This document shows positions 34,421 through 42,858 of a stretch of 64,000 nucleotides of DNA, piece by piece. The notes below the pieces were generated by a model. It made no database searches. It saw nothing but the letters and a program-made list of their open reading frames with translations, and was not told the origin of the DNA. Source of the stretch: Io17-Chloro-G2 sp034420695 (GTDB taxonomy: Bacteria > Chloroflexota > Dehalococcoidia > Lucifugimonadales > UBA3495); the NCBI GenBank assembly GCA_034420695.1, contig DAOULB010000052.1, positions 99,135-163,134 on the forward strand, in the 5' to 3' direction. The position numbers and the translations under genes were made by a program. The number at the start of each line of letters is the position of its first letter. The stretch's first letter is position 1.

Positions 34421-34801
34421 ATGAACCGACGTATCGACCGGGTAAACGAACTGCTGCGCACCGAAATCAGCCAGCTTCTTTCCCGCCATGTCAAAGACCC
34501 CAGGTTGACCGGGGTCATCAGCATCACCAGTGTCAAGACCTCCCAGGACCTGCGCTCCGCCCAAGTCTCCCTTAGCGTCATGGGTGACTCTGCTGCTAAG
34601 GAAGAAGCCTTGGAGGGCATACGGTCCGCCGCCGCATTCATCCGCAAGGAACTCCGGGGCCGCTTGGCCCTGCGCTACGTCCCTTTCCTCACCTTCTCCA
34701 TGGACACCACCATTGAGGACGCCGACCAGTTATTGCAATTGATGGACCGGTTGAGGGAAGACGAAGAAGACCACACACCAGTGGGGCAAAACCCGGCCTG
34801 A
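34421..34801 (+). CDS. rbfA: Ribosome-binding factor A
   Basis: A 126-residue KH-fold protein needed for late 30S assembly and cold adaptation. RIDRVNELLRTEISQLLSRHVKDPRL, ISITSVKTSQDLRSAQVSLSV and LRYVPFLTFSMDTTIE are family hallmarks. The ATG at 34421 is preferred, with GGGGG just upstream; the frame opens at a TTG four codons earlier. Confidence 0.94.
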   Translation: MNRRIDRVNELLRTEISQLLSRHVKDPRLTGVISITSVKTSQDLRSAQVSLSVMGDSAAKEEALEGIRSAAAFIRKELRGRLALRYVPFLTFSMDTTIEDADQLLQLMDRLREDEEDHTPVGQNPA

Positions 34802-34833
34802 CCATCCACACCTCATTCCGGACACCTGACATC

Positions 34834-35808
34834 ATGGCCAGAAAAAGACCGCCCGCGGGCATCGACCAGATAAGCGGGCTGCTCAACCTTTACAAGCCCT
34901 CCGGCATTACCTCCATGGAAGCCGTCCGGCGCATCAAGCGGCTGGCTGGCCCAGGCCAAAAGGTCGGCCACGGGGGCACCATGGACCCCATGGCCCGGGG
35001 CGTCCTGCCAATTTGCTTCGGCCAAGCCACCCGTCTCATGGAATACGTCGTGGGAGGCCGCAAGCGTTATCGGCTGGAAGTCCTCCTGGGAGTGGCCACC
35101 GACACCTACGACGCCGAAGGCAGGGTCGTGGAGACCTCCCCAGTTTCCCACATCACCCCGGTTGTGGTATTGCCTGCCATCAATTCCTTCGTAGGCTCAA
35201 TTAACCAGACCCCTCCCATGTACAGCGCGGTCAAGGTGAATGGCCAGCGCCTGTACAAGCTGGCCCGTGCCGGCGTTGAGGTAGAGCGTCAGCCGCGGCC
35301 TGTGGAAATCTATAGTATCGAAGTCCTTGAATGGGACCTGCCCCGCATTGTCATGGAAGTAGAGAGCGGCCCCGGAGTGTATATCCGGTCACTGGCCCAC
35401 GACTTAGGGCAACTCTTGGGGTGCGGCGGCCACGTCACTGAGTTGGAGCGTTTGTACTGCGGCGGGTTTGATGCCAAGAACTCGCTCACTTTGGAAACCC
35501 TCCAGGAAAACCCCGGTTCCCAGGACTGGCGGCGTCACCTCTTGCCCGCCGACTGGCTGTTGCGCAGTTTGAGGACCACCGTCGTTAGCGCTTCCGCCGA
35601 ACGCCTCCTGCTCAACGGGCAAGCCGTAGCCGCCCCCACTCCAATGGTGGACGCCGGCTACGCAGAGGAGTTCCGGGCCTACAGTCCCGACGGTCGTTTC
35701 CTGGCCGTGGTGCGGTTTGACCGCTCCAGTTCTTCCCTGAAGCCGGTTAAGGTGTTCCGGCTGCCCGAGCCCTCTCCCTACGCCCCCTCCAGCCTGACCC
35801 AAGAGTAG
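34834..35808 (+). CDS. truB: tRNA pseudouridine-55 synthase
   Basis: A 324-residue enzyme that makes pseudouridine 55 in the T loop of tRNA. GLLNLYKPSGITSMEAV opens the fold, GHGGTMDPMARGVLP carries the catalytic aspartate, YRLEVLLGVATDTYDAEG and QTPPMYSAVKVNGQRLYKLAR follow, and GVYIRSLAHDLGQLLGCGG is near the C-terminus. It closes the nusA-infB operon, 32 bases after rbfA. Confidence 0.96.
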   Translation: MARKRPPAGIDQISGLLNLYKPSGITSMEAVRRIKRLAGPGQKVGHGGTMDPMARGVLPICFGQATRLMEYVVGGRKRYRLEVLLGVATDTYDAEGRVVETSPVSHITPVVVLPAINSFVGSINQTPPMYSAVKVNGQRLYKLARAGVEVERQPRPVEIYSIEVLEWDLPRIVMEVESGPGVYIRSLAHDLGQLLGCGGHVTELERLYCGGFDAKNSLTLETLQENPGSQDWRRHLLPADWLLRSLRTTVVSASAERLLLNGQAVAAPTPMVDAGYAEEFRAYSPDGRFLAVVRFDRSSSSLKPVKVFRLPEPSPYAPSSLTQE

Positions 35809-35935
35809 TTCCCCTTCCCTGCCATCCCTTATTTCCCTTCTCAACGAATAGATGGCCCTGCCCCCAACTCGGGTACAGCAGCCACCCCCCCTGCTTTCAA
35901 GCCTGATTCGCCCCACCAGCCACGCCCGAACACCC

Positions 35936-35963
35936 TTGACAAAACCCGGCCAGCTTGTATATT
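35936..35963 (+). promoter_or_regulatory. Sigma-70 promoter upstream of the DUF5679 gene
   Basis: TTGACA (35936-35941), 16 bases, TATATT (35958-35963). Transcription would start near 35970, giving a leader of about 209 bases before the small zinc-ribbon gene. Confidence 0.75.
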
Positions 35964-35969
35964 TGTCGG

Positions 35970-36178
35970 GCTGTCCCTGCGCTGCTGTCCCAAGCTAACC
36001 GTCCATGTATGGTTGCTTGGCCGGGAGAACCGGGGGATGCGGGCCGAACTGGGCCGCGAAGCCTTACTGTCTCGGAGATTTCTGCCGGTTAAGTGGGGCG
36101 CCAAGGCTGGAGAGGAAGCCCGGTTCTCTCGGGTTTCGATTTCAGGCAGGCACTTCCGAAAACTTGGGGGGTATATTC
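35970..36178 (+). ncRNA. Candidate structured leader or small RNA of about 209 bases
   Basis: The leader contains several stems: CCAAGC(U)AACC with GGUUGCUUGG at 35990-36020, CCGG/CCGG around 36021-36034, an imperfect GCGGGCC/GGGCCGC at 36039-36057, a long-range AGCCUU/AAGGCU pair (36060-36065 with 36103-36108), and CCCG/CGGG at 36119-36133. It has no long conserved frame. It does not match tRNA, SRP RNA, RNase P RNA or the common riboswitches by eye. The rest of the 370-base gap before 35936 holds nothing clear. Confidence 0.35.
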
Positions 36179-36319
36179 ATGGAAGCTTACTGTTTCAAGT
36201 GCCGGAGCAAGCAGGAGATAAGCAACCCTCAGCAGGTCACCCTCAAAAACGGCCGCCCGGCTACCCAAGGTGTTTGCCCTGTGTGCGGTACCAAGGTCTT
36301 CCGCATCGGTAAGTCCTAG
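36179..36319 (+). CDS. DUF5679 small zinc-ribbon protein
   Basis: A 46-residue protein with two CxxC pairs (Cys5/Cys8 in YCFKC, Cys33/Cys36 in CPVCG) that should bind one zinc. MEAYCFKCRSK and RPATQGVCPVCGTKVFRIG match DUF5679. Function unknown. The ATG follows GGGGGG by about 8 bases. It has its own promoter and a long leader. Confidence 0.85.
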   Translation: MEAYCFKCRSKQEISNPQQVTLKNGRPATQGVCPVCGTKVFRIGKS

Positions 36320-36359
36320 CCCCAGGCCCTACCCCGGACCGAGATTTCGGTGTCCAAGT

Positions 36360-37043
36360 TTAAGCCGCCGAAGGTACGGGGGCTCGCTGGACACCCAACC
36401 GGGCAAGGAGCGCTTGGGGATTCCTCTCCAGCACCATCTGGATATCATCTCCCGACAGCCCCGCCCCCAGCAATATCTTTCTGGTCAGGGCCGGCGTAAG
36501 CAGGTCGCCGGGTTCGTGGGCGTCGGAGTCCAGAATCAGAGATGCTCCGGCCGCCCTTGCTACCTTCACCACGTGGCCGTTGCTCAGGCTGTGGCCTCTT
36601 CTGGCTGAAACTTCCAGGAACACTCCATTCTCAGAGGCCAACTGGGCTTCCGCCTCGGTGATCAACCCAGGGTGGGCAAGCACGTCCACCCACGGCGAAC
36701 GCACCGACGCTTCGTTGGTGCCCGGCTCCACCGGTTCTATCATGGTCTCCCCGTGAACGTTCACCAGCTTGGCCCCAAGCTCCTTTGCCGTTCTGGCCAC
36801 CAAGTCGATGTCCTCCTTGGGCACGTGAGTGATTTCAACTCCGGGCACCGCCAGGATATCCCACCTCTTCGTGGCTTGGGCGCAGTCCGTCACCAAGGTT
36901 TTGACCACGTACTCCAAGTTGCCGATGCCCACGTGGTCCGTAACTCCGATGGCGGTGTAACCGTTGGTCATCGCCCTCCGGATTAGCTCAATCGGGGATA
37001 GAACTCCGTCACTGAGAAACGTATGCGTATGGAAATCGTACAT
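36360..37043 (-). CDS. PHP domain phosphoesterase
   Basis: A 227-residue PHP protein, with the metal motifs DFHTHTFLSDG (motif I, His-x-His), VTDHVGIG (motif II), PGVEITH (motif III Glu), VNVHGETM, LAHPG, and the late SDAHEPGD. All metal ligands seem present, so hydrolase activity is likely (histidinol phosphatase-like or nucleotide phosphatase). The substrate is not clear. It ends 41 bases after the DUF5679 gene and points towards it. Confidence 0.87.
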   Translation of the reverse strand: MYDFHTHTFLSDGVLSPIELIRRAMTNGYTAIGVTDHVGIGNLEYVVKTLVTDCAQATKRWDILAVPGVEITHVPKEDIDLVARTAKELGAKLVNVHGETMIEPVEPGTNEASVRSPWVDVLAHPGLITEAEAQLASENGVFLEVSARRGHSLSNGHVVKVARAAGASLILDSDAHEPGDLLTPALTRKILLGAGLSGDDIQMVLERNPQALLARLGVQRAPVPSAA

Positions 37044-37326
37044 CTAACTCTCGCTGGGCAAATAGGACTGTCCACAGTATAAGGCCGCCCCGGCCCTCTC
37101 ACAATCGCTCCTTCCCGGCCGTAACAGTTCCAACTCGGGACGCTGCCCCTATCAGAACGCCTTCGTCCTGAGCTCGCCGAAGGACACACCGCCTGGCAGT
37201 TCTGGACTAGTACCAGAAACTGTCTCAATTGACATTCCCTGAAGGCACTACCTAGAATACCCCGAATTGCCGCGGCCCCCCTGACTCACTCCCGGCCGCC
37301 CCCAGAATCCAACTACGCCAAGCGAG

Positions 37327-37662
37327 GTGGAAGCCATTTCCACCAGCCTAAAATGTCAGCCCTGCGGGCGGGTCCTGGAACGGCGCCGTGCCTTTGGGTT
37401 CAAGGCCAAGGACAAATCAGGATCAGGCCGGGTCGCGGAAGAAGTTGTCAAGTGTCTCTCCTGCGCCCTGCGGCACTGGCCCATGATAAAGAGGTCTCTG
37501 GCCGTCGCCCTGTTGGTCGGAACGGTTCTCACCCTGCTGAACCAAGGTGACGCCATCTTCTCCGGCAGTTTCACCGGAGCCCTGTACTGGAAAGTGCCCC
37601 TTACCTACTGCGTGCCCTTCATCGTAGCAACCTACGGAGCCCTCGCCAACAGTATGAAATGA
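37327..37662 (+). CDS. nrtS: NrtS-like nitrate/nitrite transporter with N-terminal cysteine motifs
   Basis: A 111-residue protein. The C-terminal 60 residues read HWPMIKRSLAVALLVGTVL, TLLNQGDAIFSG, LYWKVPLTYCVPFIVATYGAL, the pattern of the small NrtS membrane proteins linked to nitrate transport in cyanobacteria, with two TM helices. The N-terminal 50 residues add two CxxC pairs (CQPC, CLSC) that may bind a metal. The gene starts at GTG 37327, with weak ribosome site support. No nitrate metabolism gene lies nearby. Confidence 0.75.
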   Translation: MEAISTSLKCQPCGRVLERRRAFGFKAKDKSGSGRVAEEVVKCLSCALRHWPMIKRSLAVALLVGTVLTLLNQGDAIFSGSFTGALYWKVPLTYCVPFIVATYGALANSMK

Positions 37663-37700
37663 GGGCCTTCGGCTTCTCCACGGCAGAGCCGCCTGCCTCT

Positions 37701-37718
37701 GGGAGACTCTCGTCTCCC
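37701..37718 (+). terminator. Short stem-loop after nrtS
   Basis: GGGAGAC TCTC GTCTCCC, a perfect 7-bp stem about 40 bases after the nrtS stop. There is no U-run after it, so intrinsic termination is uncertain. Confidence 0.4.
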
Positions 37719-37831
37719 AATGAGACAGCCAGCCCGCATCCGGCGTGGGGCTGGTACCGGAAACCCTCCCTATAACCGCCTGCTATCCCATCGCCCCGCT
37801 CTGCGGCCCAACGCCCGGAGCCTTACGTCAA

Positions 37832-37875
37832 AGTCCCCCTCGTCTTACGGTCTCCGTCGAAAGGCGAGGGGGACT
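37832..37875 (-). terminator. Long stem-loop downstream of lexA
   Basis: AGTCCCCCTCG (37832-37842) and CGAGGGGGACT (37865-37875) form an 11-bp perfect stem 33 bases after the lexA stop. On the minus strand it is followed by only a short TTTG, so it is a weak intrinsic terminator or an RNA-end stabiliser. Confidence 0.5.
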
Positions 37876-37908
37876 ATCAACCACAACTGCCGGCGGCCGG
37901 CGCCGGTC

Positions 37909-38562
37909 TCAGGAAAACTTCCTGATTACTGCCACCACCTTCCCGCGAATCTCCACGTCGCCGGCGTCACAATATATCGGGCCCATCTGGCTGTTGGCCG
38001 GCTGCAACCTGATTCGTTCTCCCTCGGGATAAAACTTCTTCAGCGTGGCCTCCTCCTGGCGCTTGAGCCACGCCACCACCATTTCTCCGGTTTCCGCCTG
38101 TTGTGACGGCTTGATTATCACCACGTCGCCATCGTCAATCAGGGCGTCTATCATCGACGTGCCCTTCACCATCAGCCCGAACATCTTGCCGTGACGCCTT
38201 TGCAGGTCCGGCGATATTTCCACCGTATCGTATTCGGCGCTGGACTCGGCTCCTTCTGTTGAGAAAGCAGGCAGCGGGCTTCCCGCCGCAATATTCCCCA
38301 CGACTTGCACCCGCGGCGCGTTCGACATGGGCTGCCCATCCTCGTCCAGCACCTCCAGCCCCCGGGCAACGTCGGGCCTCCGGTTCAGGTATCCGTCCCG
38401 CTCCAGCATCCGTATGTTGTAGTCCACCACCGAGGTGGAGCTTACCTCGCAGGCCTTCTGGACGTCCCTCACCGAGGGTGGAATTCCATAATCGGAAATG
38501 TACTCCTGAATGAAATTCAGGATGCGGCGGCGCCTCTCGGGCATCTTTCTGCTGGAAGTCAT
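37909..38562 (-). CDS. lexA: LexA repressor
   Basis: A 217-residue SOS repressor. The N-terminal winged HTH (ILNFIQEYISDYGIPPSVRDVQKAC) is followed by the S24 peptidase domain: the self-cleavage site Ala93-Gly94 in NIAAGSP, the catalytic Ser136 in KGTSMIDALIDDGD, and Lys175 in EATLKKF. All elements for RecA-stimulated self-cleavage are present. The upstream region holds a LexA-box-like sequence, suggesting autoregulation. Confidence 0.96.
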   Translation of the reverse strand: MTSSRKMPERRRRILNFIQEYISDYGIPPSVRDVQKACEVSSTSVVDYNIRMLERDGYLNRRPDVARGLEVLDEDGQPMSNAPRVQVVGNIAAGSPLPAFSTEGAESSAEYDTVEISPDLQRRHGKMFGLMVKGTSMIDALIDDGDVVIIKPSQQAETGEMVVAWLKRQEEATLKKFYPEGERIRLQPANSQMGPIYCDAGDVEIRGKVVAVIRKFS

Positions 38563-38580
38563 ACAACCTTCTTTCTGGTT

Positions 38581-38601
38581 CAGAATAAAACGTGTGTTCT
38601 G
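38581..38601 (-). promoter_or_regulatory. Candidate LexA operator upstream of lexA
   Basis: On the minus strand CAGAACACACGTTTTATTCTG is an imperfect palindrome (CAGAA/TTCTG arms), and its part GAACacacGTTT resembles the GAAC-N4-GTTC LexA box of Gram-positive bacteria with one mismatch. It lies 19-39 bases upstream of the lexA start. Confidence 0.6.
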
Positions 38602-38723
38602 TAATTAGACTAGTGAAGGTTGGCCCCGCTGTCAATGCCCGCGCGTCACAAAATCTGGGTGCGATAACACTAGCGGCCAGCGGGGAGCCGCAACCGGCCC
38701 TGTGTGAGGGCGGTCGGCTGGTG

Positions 38724-38752
38724 ATAAGGGCGTCCCCTGTGGGCGCCCTTAT
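38724..38752. terminator. Strong hairpin between rpsT and lexA
   Basis: ATAAGGGCG and CGCCCTTAT form a 9-bp perfect stem, extended by inner CCC/GGG pairing. With the hairpin at 38772-38794 it separates rpsT from lexA. No clear U-run follows on either strand. Confidence 0.45.
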
Positions 38753-38771
38753 GGAAATATCAGATATCGGT

Positions 38772-38794
38772 AGGGCAACCACAAGGGTTGCCCT
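38772..38794. terminator. Hairpin after rpsT
   Basis: AGGGCAACC ACAAG GGTTGCCCT, a perfect 9-bp stem 33 bases after the rpsT stop. On the plus strand it is followed by CTTTG. It probably ends the rpsT message or protects its 3' end. Confidence 0.5.
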
Positions 38795-38826
38795 CTTTGC
38801 CAAATCAATACAAAGCTGATGGCCGA

Positions 38827-39174
38827 CTAGCGGGAACGGCGGCGGCCCTGGCGTCTTGCCGAGCCGGACCTCTGACCCGACCGGGCGGGGGCGCTGGCTA
38901 CGCTGCCGGAAGGCGGATCTCCGGAAAGCAGGCGGTTGAACTTGATGGTGAGACGGGACTTGCGTCGCGAGGCACTGTTCTTGTGCAGCACGCCCTTCTG
39001 CACCGCCCGGTCTAAGCTGCTGATAGCTGCCTGGACTGCCTGCTCCGCCGCGTCGGCATCACCCGAGTCAATCGACCGGGCAGCGGCGCTCAGGGTAGTC
39101 CTGGTGGCGGTGCGGGCGCTTCTGTTTCTTGCAGCGCGCTTTACGGCTTGGCGGGCGGTTTTCTTGGCGGGCAA
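38827..39174 (-). CDS. rpsT: 30S ribosomal protein S20 with basic C-terminal tail
   Basis: A 115-residue protein binding the 16S 5' and 3' domains. The S20 core is residues 1-88 (KKTARQAVKRAARNRSART, AISSLDRAVQKGVLHKNSASRRKSRL). The last ~27 residues, rich in Arg, Ser and Gly (SGQRSGSARRQGRRRSR), are not part of usual S20. The gene stands alone with hairpins downstream. Confidence 0.92.
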   Translation of the reverse strand: MPAKKTARQAVKRAARNRSARTATRTTLSAAARSIDSGDADAAEQAVQAAISSLDRAVQKGVLHKNSASRRKSRLTIKFNRLLSGDPPSGSVASAPARSGQRSGSARRQGRRRSR

Positions 39175-39467
39175 TACAGTCCTCCGGAGAATGTCTGCAG
39201 GGGCTAAGCTGGGCCTGCCCCGGCTCTCTCTTGCATGGCGGTTTCAAAGATTAGCCGGGCAAATCTGCCCGGCCATGAAACAAGCCCTCTAATTATAAAC
39301 CCTGCGCCCGAACTTTCAACAACTATTCCGGGCCGGCTGAGCCCTTTCAGAGACCCTGCCCCAATCCCTGAATCCCGCTTTGCCTCCCTGCCCATTCACT
39401 ACCTTAGGGGAATCACGGGAAAACTCCTCCGTGCTGCCTTCCAGGAGAAATTTAGGCGGTTGAACTG

Positions 39468-41402
39468 CTAGACGTCCAAGTTCGTGACGCTTCGGGCATG
39501 GGCTGCAATGAAGCTCTTTCGCGGGGCCACCACTTCACCCATCAGCGTGGTAAACACGTCCTCCACTTCCGGAGTGTCCTCCGCCTTGACCGTCAGCATC
39601 TGCCTGGTCTCCGGGTTCATTGTCGTTTCCCAGAGTTGGTCCGGGTTCATCTCTCCCAGCCCCTTGTAGCGCTGCACGTGGATGTTGCGCGCCCCGTTTA
39701 GCTGGGTCAACATGCCGTCCTTTTCCCCTTCGCTGTAGGCGTACTGTATGTTCCGGCCGGATTGCACCCGGTACAGGGGAGGCTGAGCTATGTACAGGTA
39801 TCCGCTGTCAATCAGAGCCTGCATTCGACGGTAGAAGAACGTCAGAATGAGGGTCCTGATGTGGGAACCGTCAACGTCGGCGTCGGTCATGATGATGACC
39901 TTCTGGTAACGCACCTTCGACGGGTCGAACTCTTCGCCCTCCCCGGCGCCCACTGCCGCCACCACCGCCCGTATCTCGTCGTGGCCCAGAATCTTGTCCG
40001 GCTGCTGCAGTACCCGCTCCACGTTCAGTATCTTGCCCTTCAGGGGCAAAATCGCCTGGAACCGCCGGTCCCGGCCCATCTTGGCCGAGCCCCCGGCCGA
40101 CTCGCCCTCCACAATGTAGAGTTCCGACTTGGCCGGGTCCCTCTCGGCGCAGTCCGCCAGTTTTCCCGGTAGGGAAGAGCCATCGAGGGCATTTTTCCGA
40201 ATAACCAGCTCCCTGGCCCTCTTGGCCGCTTCCCTGGCCTTCTGCGAAGTCAAGCACTTGTCCACAACCCGCTTGGCTTCGGCCATGTTCTCTTCCAAGT
40301 AGCGGGACAGGCCCTCGCCCACCACCGATTCCACTATTCCTCGCACCTCGGCATTGCCGAGCTTGGTCTTGGTTTGCCCCTCGAACTGGGGATCGGTCAG
40401 CCTAACGCTTACCACCGCCGCCAGCCCCTCCCTCACATCCTCCCCCGTCAGGTTGGGCTGGTCCTCCTTGATGAACCCCTGCTTCCTCGCGTAGTCGTTG
40501 ATCACCCGGGTCAGCGCCGAACGGAACCCCGTCAGGTGGGAGCCTCCCTCCTCGGTGTTGATGCAGTTGGCAAAGGAAAAGACCGTCTCGCTGTAGGAAT
40601 CGTTGTACTGCACCGCCACTTCCACGGCGGTGTTGTCCATCGTCTTTTCGTAGTAGAACGGTACGGTCTGCATCACCCGCCGGTTTCGGTTGAAATTCCG
40701 CACCATGTTGGCAATGCCGCCGTCAAAGAAGTACACCCTCTCCACGTCGTGCTGGCGCTGCTGGTCGTGCCAGCGGCTGGTGAAACGGATCTCCAGCGCC
40801 TTGTTCAGGAAGGCAATCTCTTTGAAATGGGAAGTCAGAATGTCGAAGTCGTAATCAATGTTTGGGAAAATCTCCGGGTCAGGTCGGAAGGAAATAATCG
40901 TGCCCTGGTCTTGGGTCCTTTCTTCCTTGACCAGCTTCCCCAAGGGGATGCCCCGGGCGTATTCCTGGTAATACTTCCAGCCCCCCCTGTGGACCTCGGC
41001 CCTGAGGTGCTGGGACAGCCCGTTGACCACCGACCCGCCGACCCCGTGCAGTCCGCCGGTTACCTTGTAGGCGCCGCTCCCGAACTTCCCTCCGGCGTGC
41101 AGCGTGGTCATCACCGTTTCCAACCCGGACTTTCCGGTAGTCTGATGGACATCCACCGGGATGCCCCTGCCATTGTCCGTCACCGAGATAACCCCGTCCT
41201 GGCTGATGGAAATATCCACCCGGTTGCAGAACCCGGCCATAGCCTCGTCAACCGCGTTGTCCAGGATTTCATAAATGAGATGGTGCAGGCCCCGTTGGTC
41301 GGTGCTCCCGATGTACATCCCGGGCCTGACCCGTACCGCTTCCAAGCCCTCCAGGACTTGGATATCCTTCGCGGTGTAGTTGGAGTTCGAAGTTTCCTGC
41401 AT
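39468..41402 (-). CDS. gyrB: DNA gyrase subunit B
   Basis: A 644-residue ATPase subunit of gyrase. The GHKL ATPase domain shows EILDNAVDEAMAG with the Mg-binding Asn, TDNGRGIPVD, and GGLHGVGGSVVNGLS (family norm GASVVNALS). The transducer domain follows. The TOPRIM domain has VEGESAGGSA and MTDADVDGSHI with the catalytic acidic residues, and the C-terminus has RYKGLGEM. The length is that of typical Gram-positive GyrB, with no ~170-residue insert as in E. coli. gyrA and dnaN/recF are not adjacent. Confidence 0.97.
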   Translation of the reverse strand: MQETSNSNYTAKDIQVLEGLEAVRVRPGMYIGSTDQRGLHHLIYEILDNAVDEAMAGFCNRVDISISQDGVISVTDNGRGIPVDVHQTTGKSGLETVMTTLHAGGKFGSGAYKVTGGLHGVGGSVVNGLSQHLRAEVHRGGWKYYQEYARGIPLGKLVKEERTQDQGTIISFRPDPEIFPNIDYDFDILTSHFKEIAFLNKALEIRFTSRWHDQQRQHDVERVYFFDGGIANMVRNFNRNRRVMQTVPFYYEKTMDNTAVEVAVQYNDSYSETVFSFANCINTEEGGSHLTGFRSALTRVINDYARKQGFIKEDQPNLTGEDVREGLAAVVSVRLTDPQFEGQTKTKLGNAEVRGIVESVVGEGLSRYLEENMAEAKRVVDKCLTSQKAREAAKRARELVIRKNALDGSSLPGKLADCAERDPAKSELYIVEGESAGGSAKMGRDRRFQAILPLKGKILNVERVLQQPDKILGHDEIRAVVAAVGAGEGEEFDPSKVRYQKVIIMTDADVDGSHIRTLILTFFYRRMQALIDSGYLYIAQPPLYRVQSGRNIQYAYSEGEKDGMLTQLNGARNIHVQRYKGLGEMNPDQLWETTMNPETRQMLTVKAEDTPEVEDVFTTLMGEVVAPRKSFIAAHARSVTNLDV

Positions 41403-41709
41403 AACCGCCCGCCACTAAATTAATTCCGCCAAAGCAGGTTCGAGGGGCCTTCAAAAAAAGGAGGAAAATACCGGGGAAAATCAGCTTTGTTGGTTAACGT
41501 TATTATATCAGATTTATAGCTGATTGAGGCGTAAATCCGATACCAAATCTTAGAAATGGTATATAAAGAAAACCAAAAATCGGTAGCCGAAAACCGCCCG
41601 CCGCTCCGGCGGTTTCCACGAAGGCGTGACACGTGACAGAACTCTCAGCAGGTCCGCCGCTCCCGCGGGTCTCCCAACCCCCTCTGTCCCCTGGAAAGCA
41701 GGTCAGCCT
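41403..41709. promoter_or_regulatory. AT-rich gyrB upstream region
   Basis: A 307-base gap. The stretch 41490-41580 is much richer in A/T than the surroundings and holds TATAAT on the minus strand (41502-41507), without a good -35 at 17 bases. A small inverted repeat TACCA...TGGTA sits at 41541-41561. It is likely the gyrB promoter and possibly a supercoiling-sensitive region. No gene is seen. Confidence 0.45.
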
Positions 41710-42381
41710 CTAGACCGGAAGAGTGCGCCGGTATATCCCCGGCGAACCGGGAACGTGCGCCATGTGGGGCCTTACCTCCCCGGACCACACCGGAGTGTAC
41801 CCGGCAGTCCATTCGCTCCATTCCCGGGACCTGGCAACTTCTTCAGACGCCATTTCATGCAGCGTAGTGTACTTGGGCTCCCCCATCGTCGCCTCGAAGC
41901 GCCTCCCCCGGATGTAGCCGGGCACCGAGTAGCACTTGGGCAGCCGCTCTCCGTTGTAGGCTTCGTTGAACCGTTCCTCCAAGTCCACCGGAATCGACAT
42001 ACGGCCCACCAGCAGCACCGGGGCCATTTCTGCGTCTGAAGTCTCCTGGTCCACTCCCGCCGGATAAATAAGCCGGTACAGGTTTCGAATGTACGTCGTG
42101 GCCACCACGCTGGGCGACATACGCTGCGACCAAGGCGTCGGGTTGTCCAGCCAGTATTGCCACTCGGGCGAGTGCCACGCCTCCGGTTCCGAAAGCTCGT
42201 AGCACGCCAAGTGCTTGGGACTCCCTTCAATCGCCTCGTAGCGCGCCGCGCTCAACACCCCCGGAATGCTCAGCCGTTCGGGAATATGCTCCTCGTTGTA
42301 CCACCGGTTGAACTCATCCTCCACTTCCAGGGGAACGTCGCAATACACCATCAGCAGGCCGCGGCCCTTCTTGCTTGCCAT
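41710..42381 (-). CDS. Two-repeat EthD/dimeric alpha-beta barrel-like protein
   Basis: A 223-residue protein with two similar halves: EVEDEFNRWYNEEHIPERLSIPG (residues about 19-41) and DLEERFNEAYNGERLPKCYSVPG (residues about 133-155), each with a beta strand before and an RYEA/RRFEAT strand after. This is the pattern of ferredoxin-like dimeric barrel proteins (EthD, DUF4286). Function unknown. It starts right after the Nudix gene stop, so the two are probably coupled. Confidence 0.7.
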   Translation of the reverse strand: MASKKGRGLLMVYCDVPLEVEDEFNRWYNEEHIPERLSIPGVLSAARYEAIEGSPKHLACYELSEPEAWHSPEWQYWLDNPTPWSQRMSPSVVATTYIRNLYRLIYPAGVDQETSDAEMAPVLLVGRMSIPVDLEERFNEAYNGERLPKCYSVPGYIRGRRFEATMGEPKYTTLHEMASEEVARSREWSEWTAGYTPVWSGEVRPHMAHVPGSPGIYRRTLPV

Positions 42382-42858
42382 TCATCCCTCCTTGGGTTCT
42401 TCCGGCCCGCCGGTCCTGCCGGGCCCGCCGGTCCTGCCGGGATAGTAATTTCGTCCTGTCTTGAGGCTGTCCAAGGCGTACCACACTGCTTGGAACAAAG
42501 GTTGGGGAAGGCTGTCCAAGGGGAACCAACCCGACTCCGAAAAAGCTTCCGGCTCCACCAAAGCCGGTTCCTGTTCCCCGATGTCCCCCAGGAACTCCAC
42601 ATCTACGTAGTGCTTGCCGTAGGCTATGATATTGCTCAGGCACAGGTATCGAAGGCTCCCCACCGACACTCCCAGTTCCTCCAACGCCTCCCGCCGGGCA
42701 CACTCTTCCAAGGTCTCGCCCAACTCCAAGTGTCCGCCCGCCGACGCCCAACTGTCCTCTCCGTGGGAGCCACGGCGCCTGGCCAGAAACACTCGTCCCT
42801 CTTTCACAAACACCACACCAACGCCCACCAGCGGCCTGCTGCCAGCCTCTCCGCTCAT
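42382..42858 (-). CDS. Nudix hydrolase
   Basis: A 158-residue pyrophosphohydrolase. The Nudix box GHLELGETLEECARREALEE (followed by LG) fits Gx5Ex7REUxEExGU at residues 41-63. VGVVFVKEGRVFLARR precedes it. The tail repeats PGRTGG twice, from an 18-base tandem repeat at 42404-42439. The substrate is not determined. Its stop abuts the start of the barrel protein. Confidence 0.9.
   Translation of the reverse strand: MSGEAGSRPLVGVGVVFVKEGRVFLARRRGSHGEDSWASAGGHLELGETLEECARREALEELGVSVGSLRYLCLSNIIAYGKHYVDVEFLGDIGEQEPALVEPEAFSESGWFPLDSLPQPLFQAVWYALDSLKTGRNYYPGRTGGPGRTGGPEEPKEG
42404..42439. repeat. 18-base tandem duplication in the Nudix gene 3' end
   Basis: GGCCCGCCGGTCCTGCCG occurs twice without gap, adding six residues (PGRTGG) to the tail. 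It looks like slipped-strand expansion. Confidence 0.9.

Noticed and set aside
41403..41709. Chromosome origin next to gyrB
   Set aside because: AT-rich, but no DnaA-box cluster and no dnaA, dnaN or recF neighbours.
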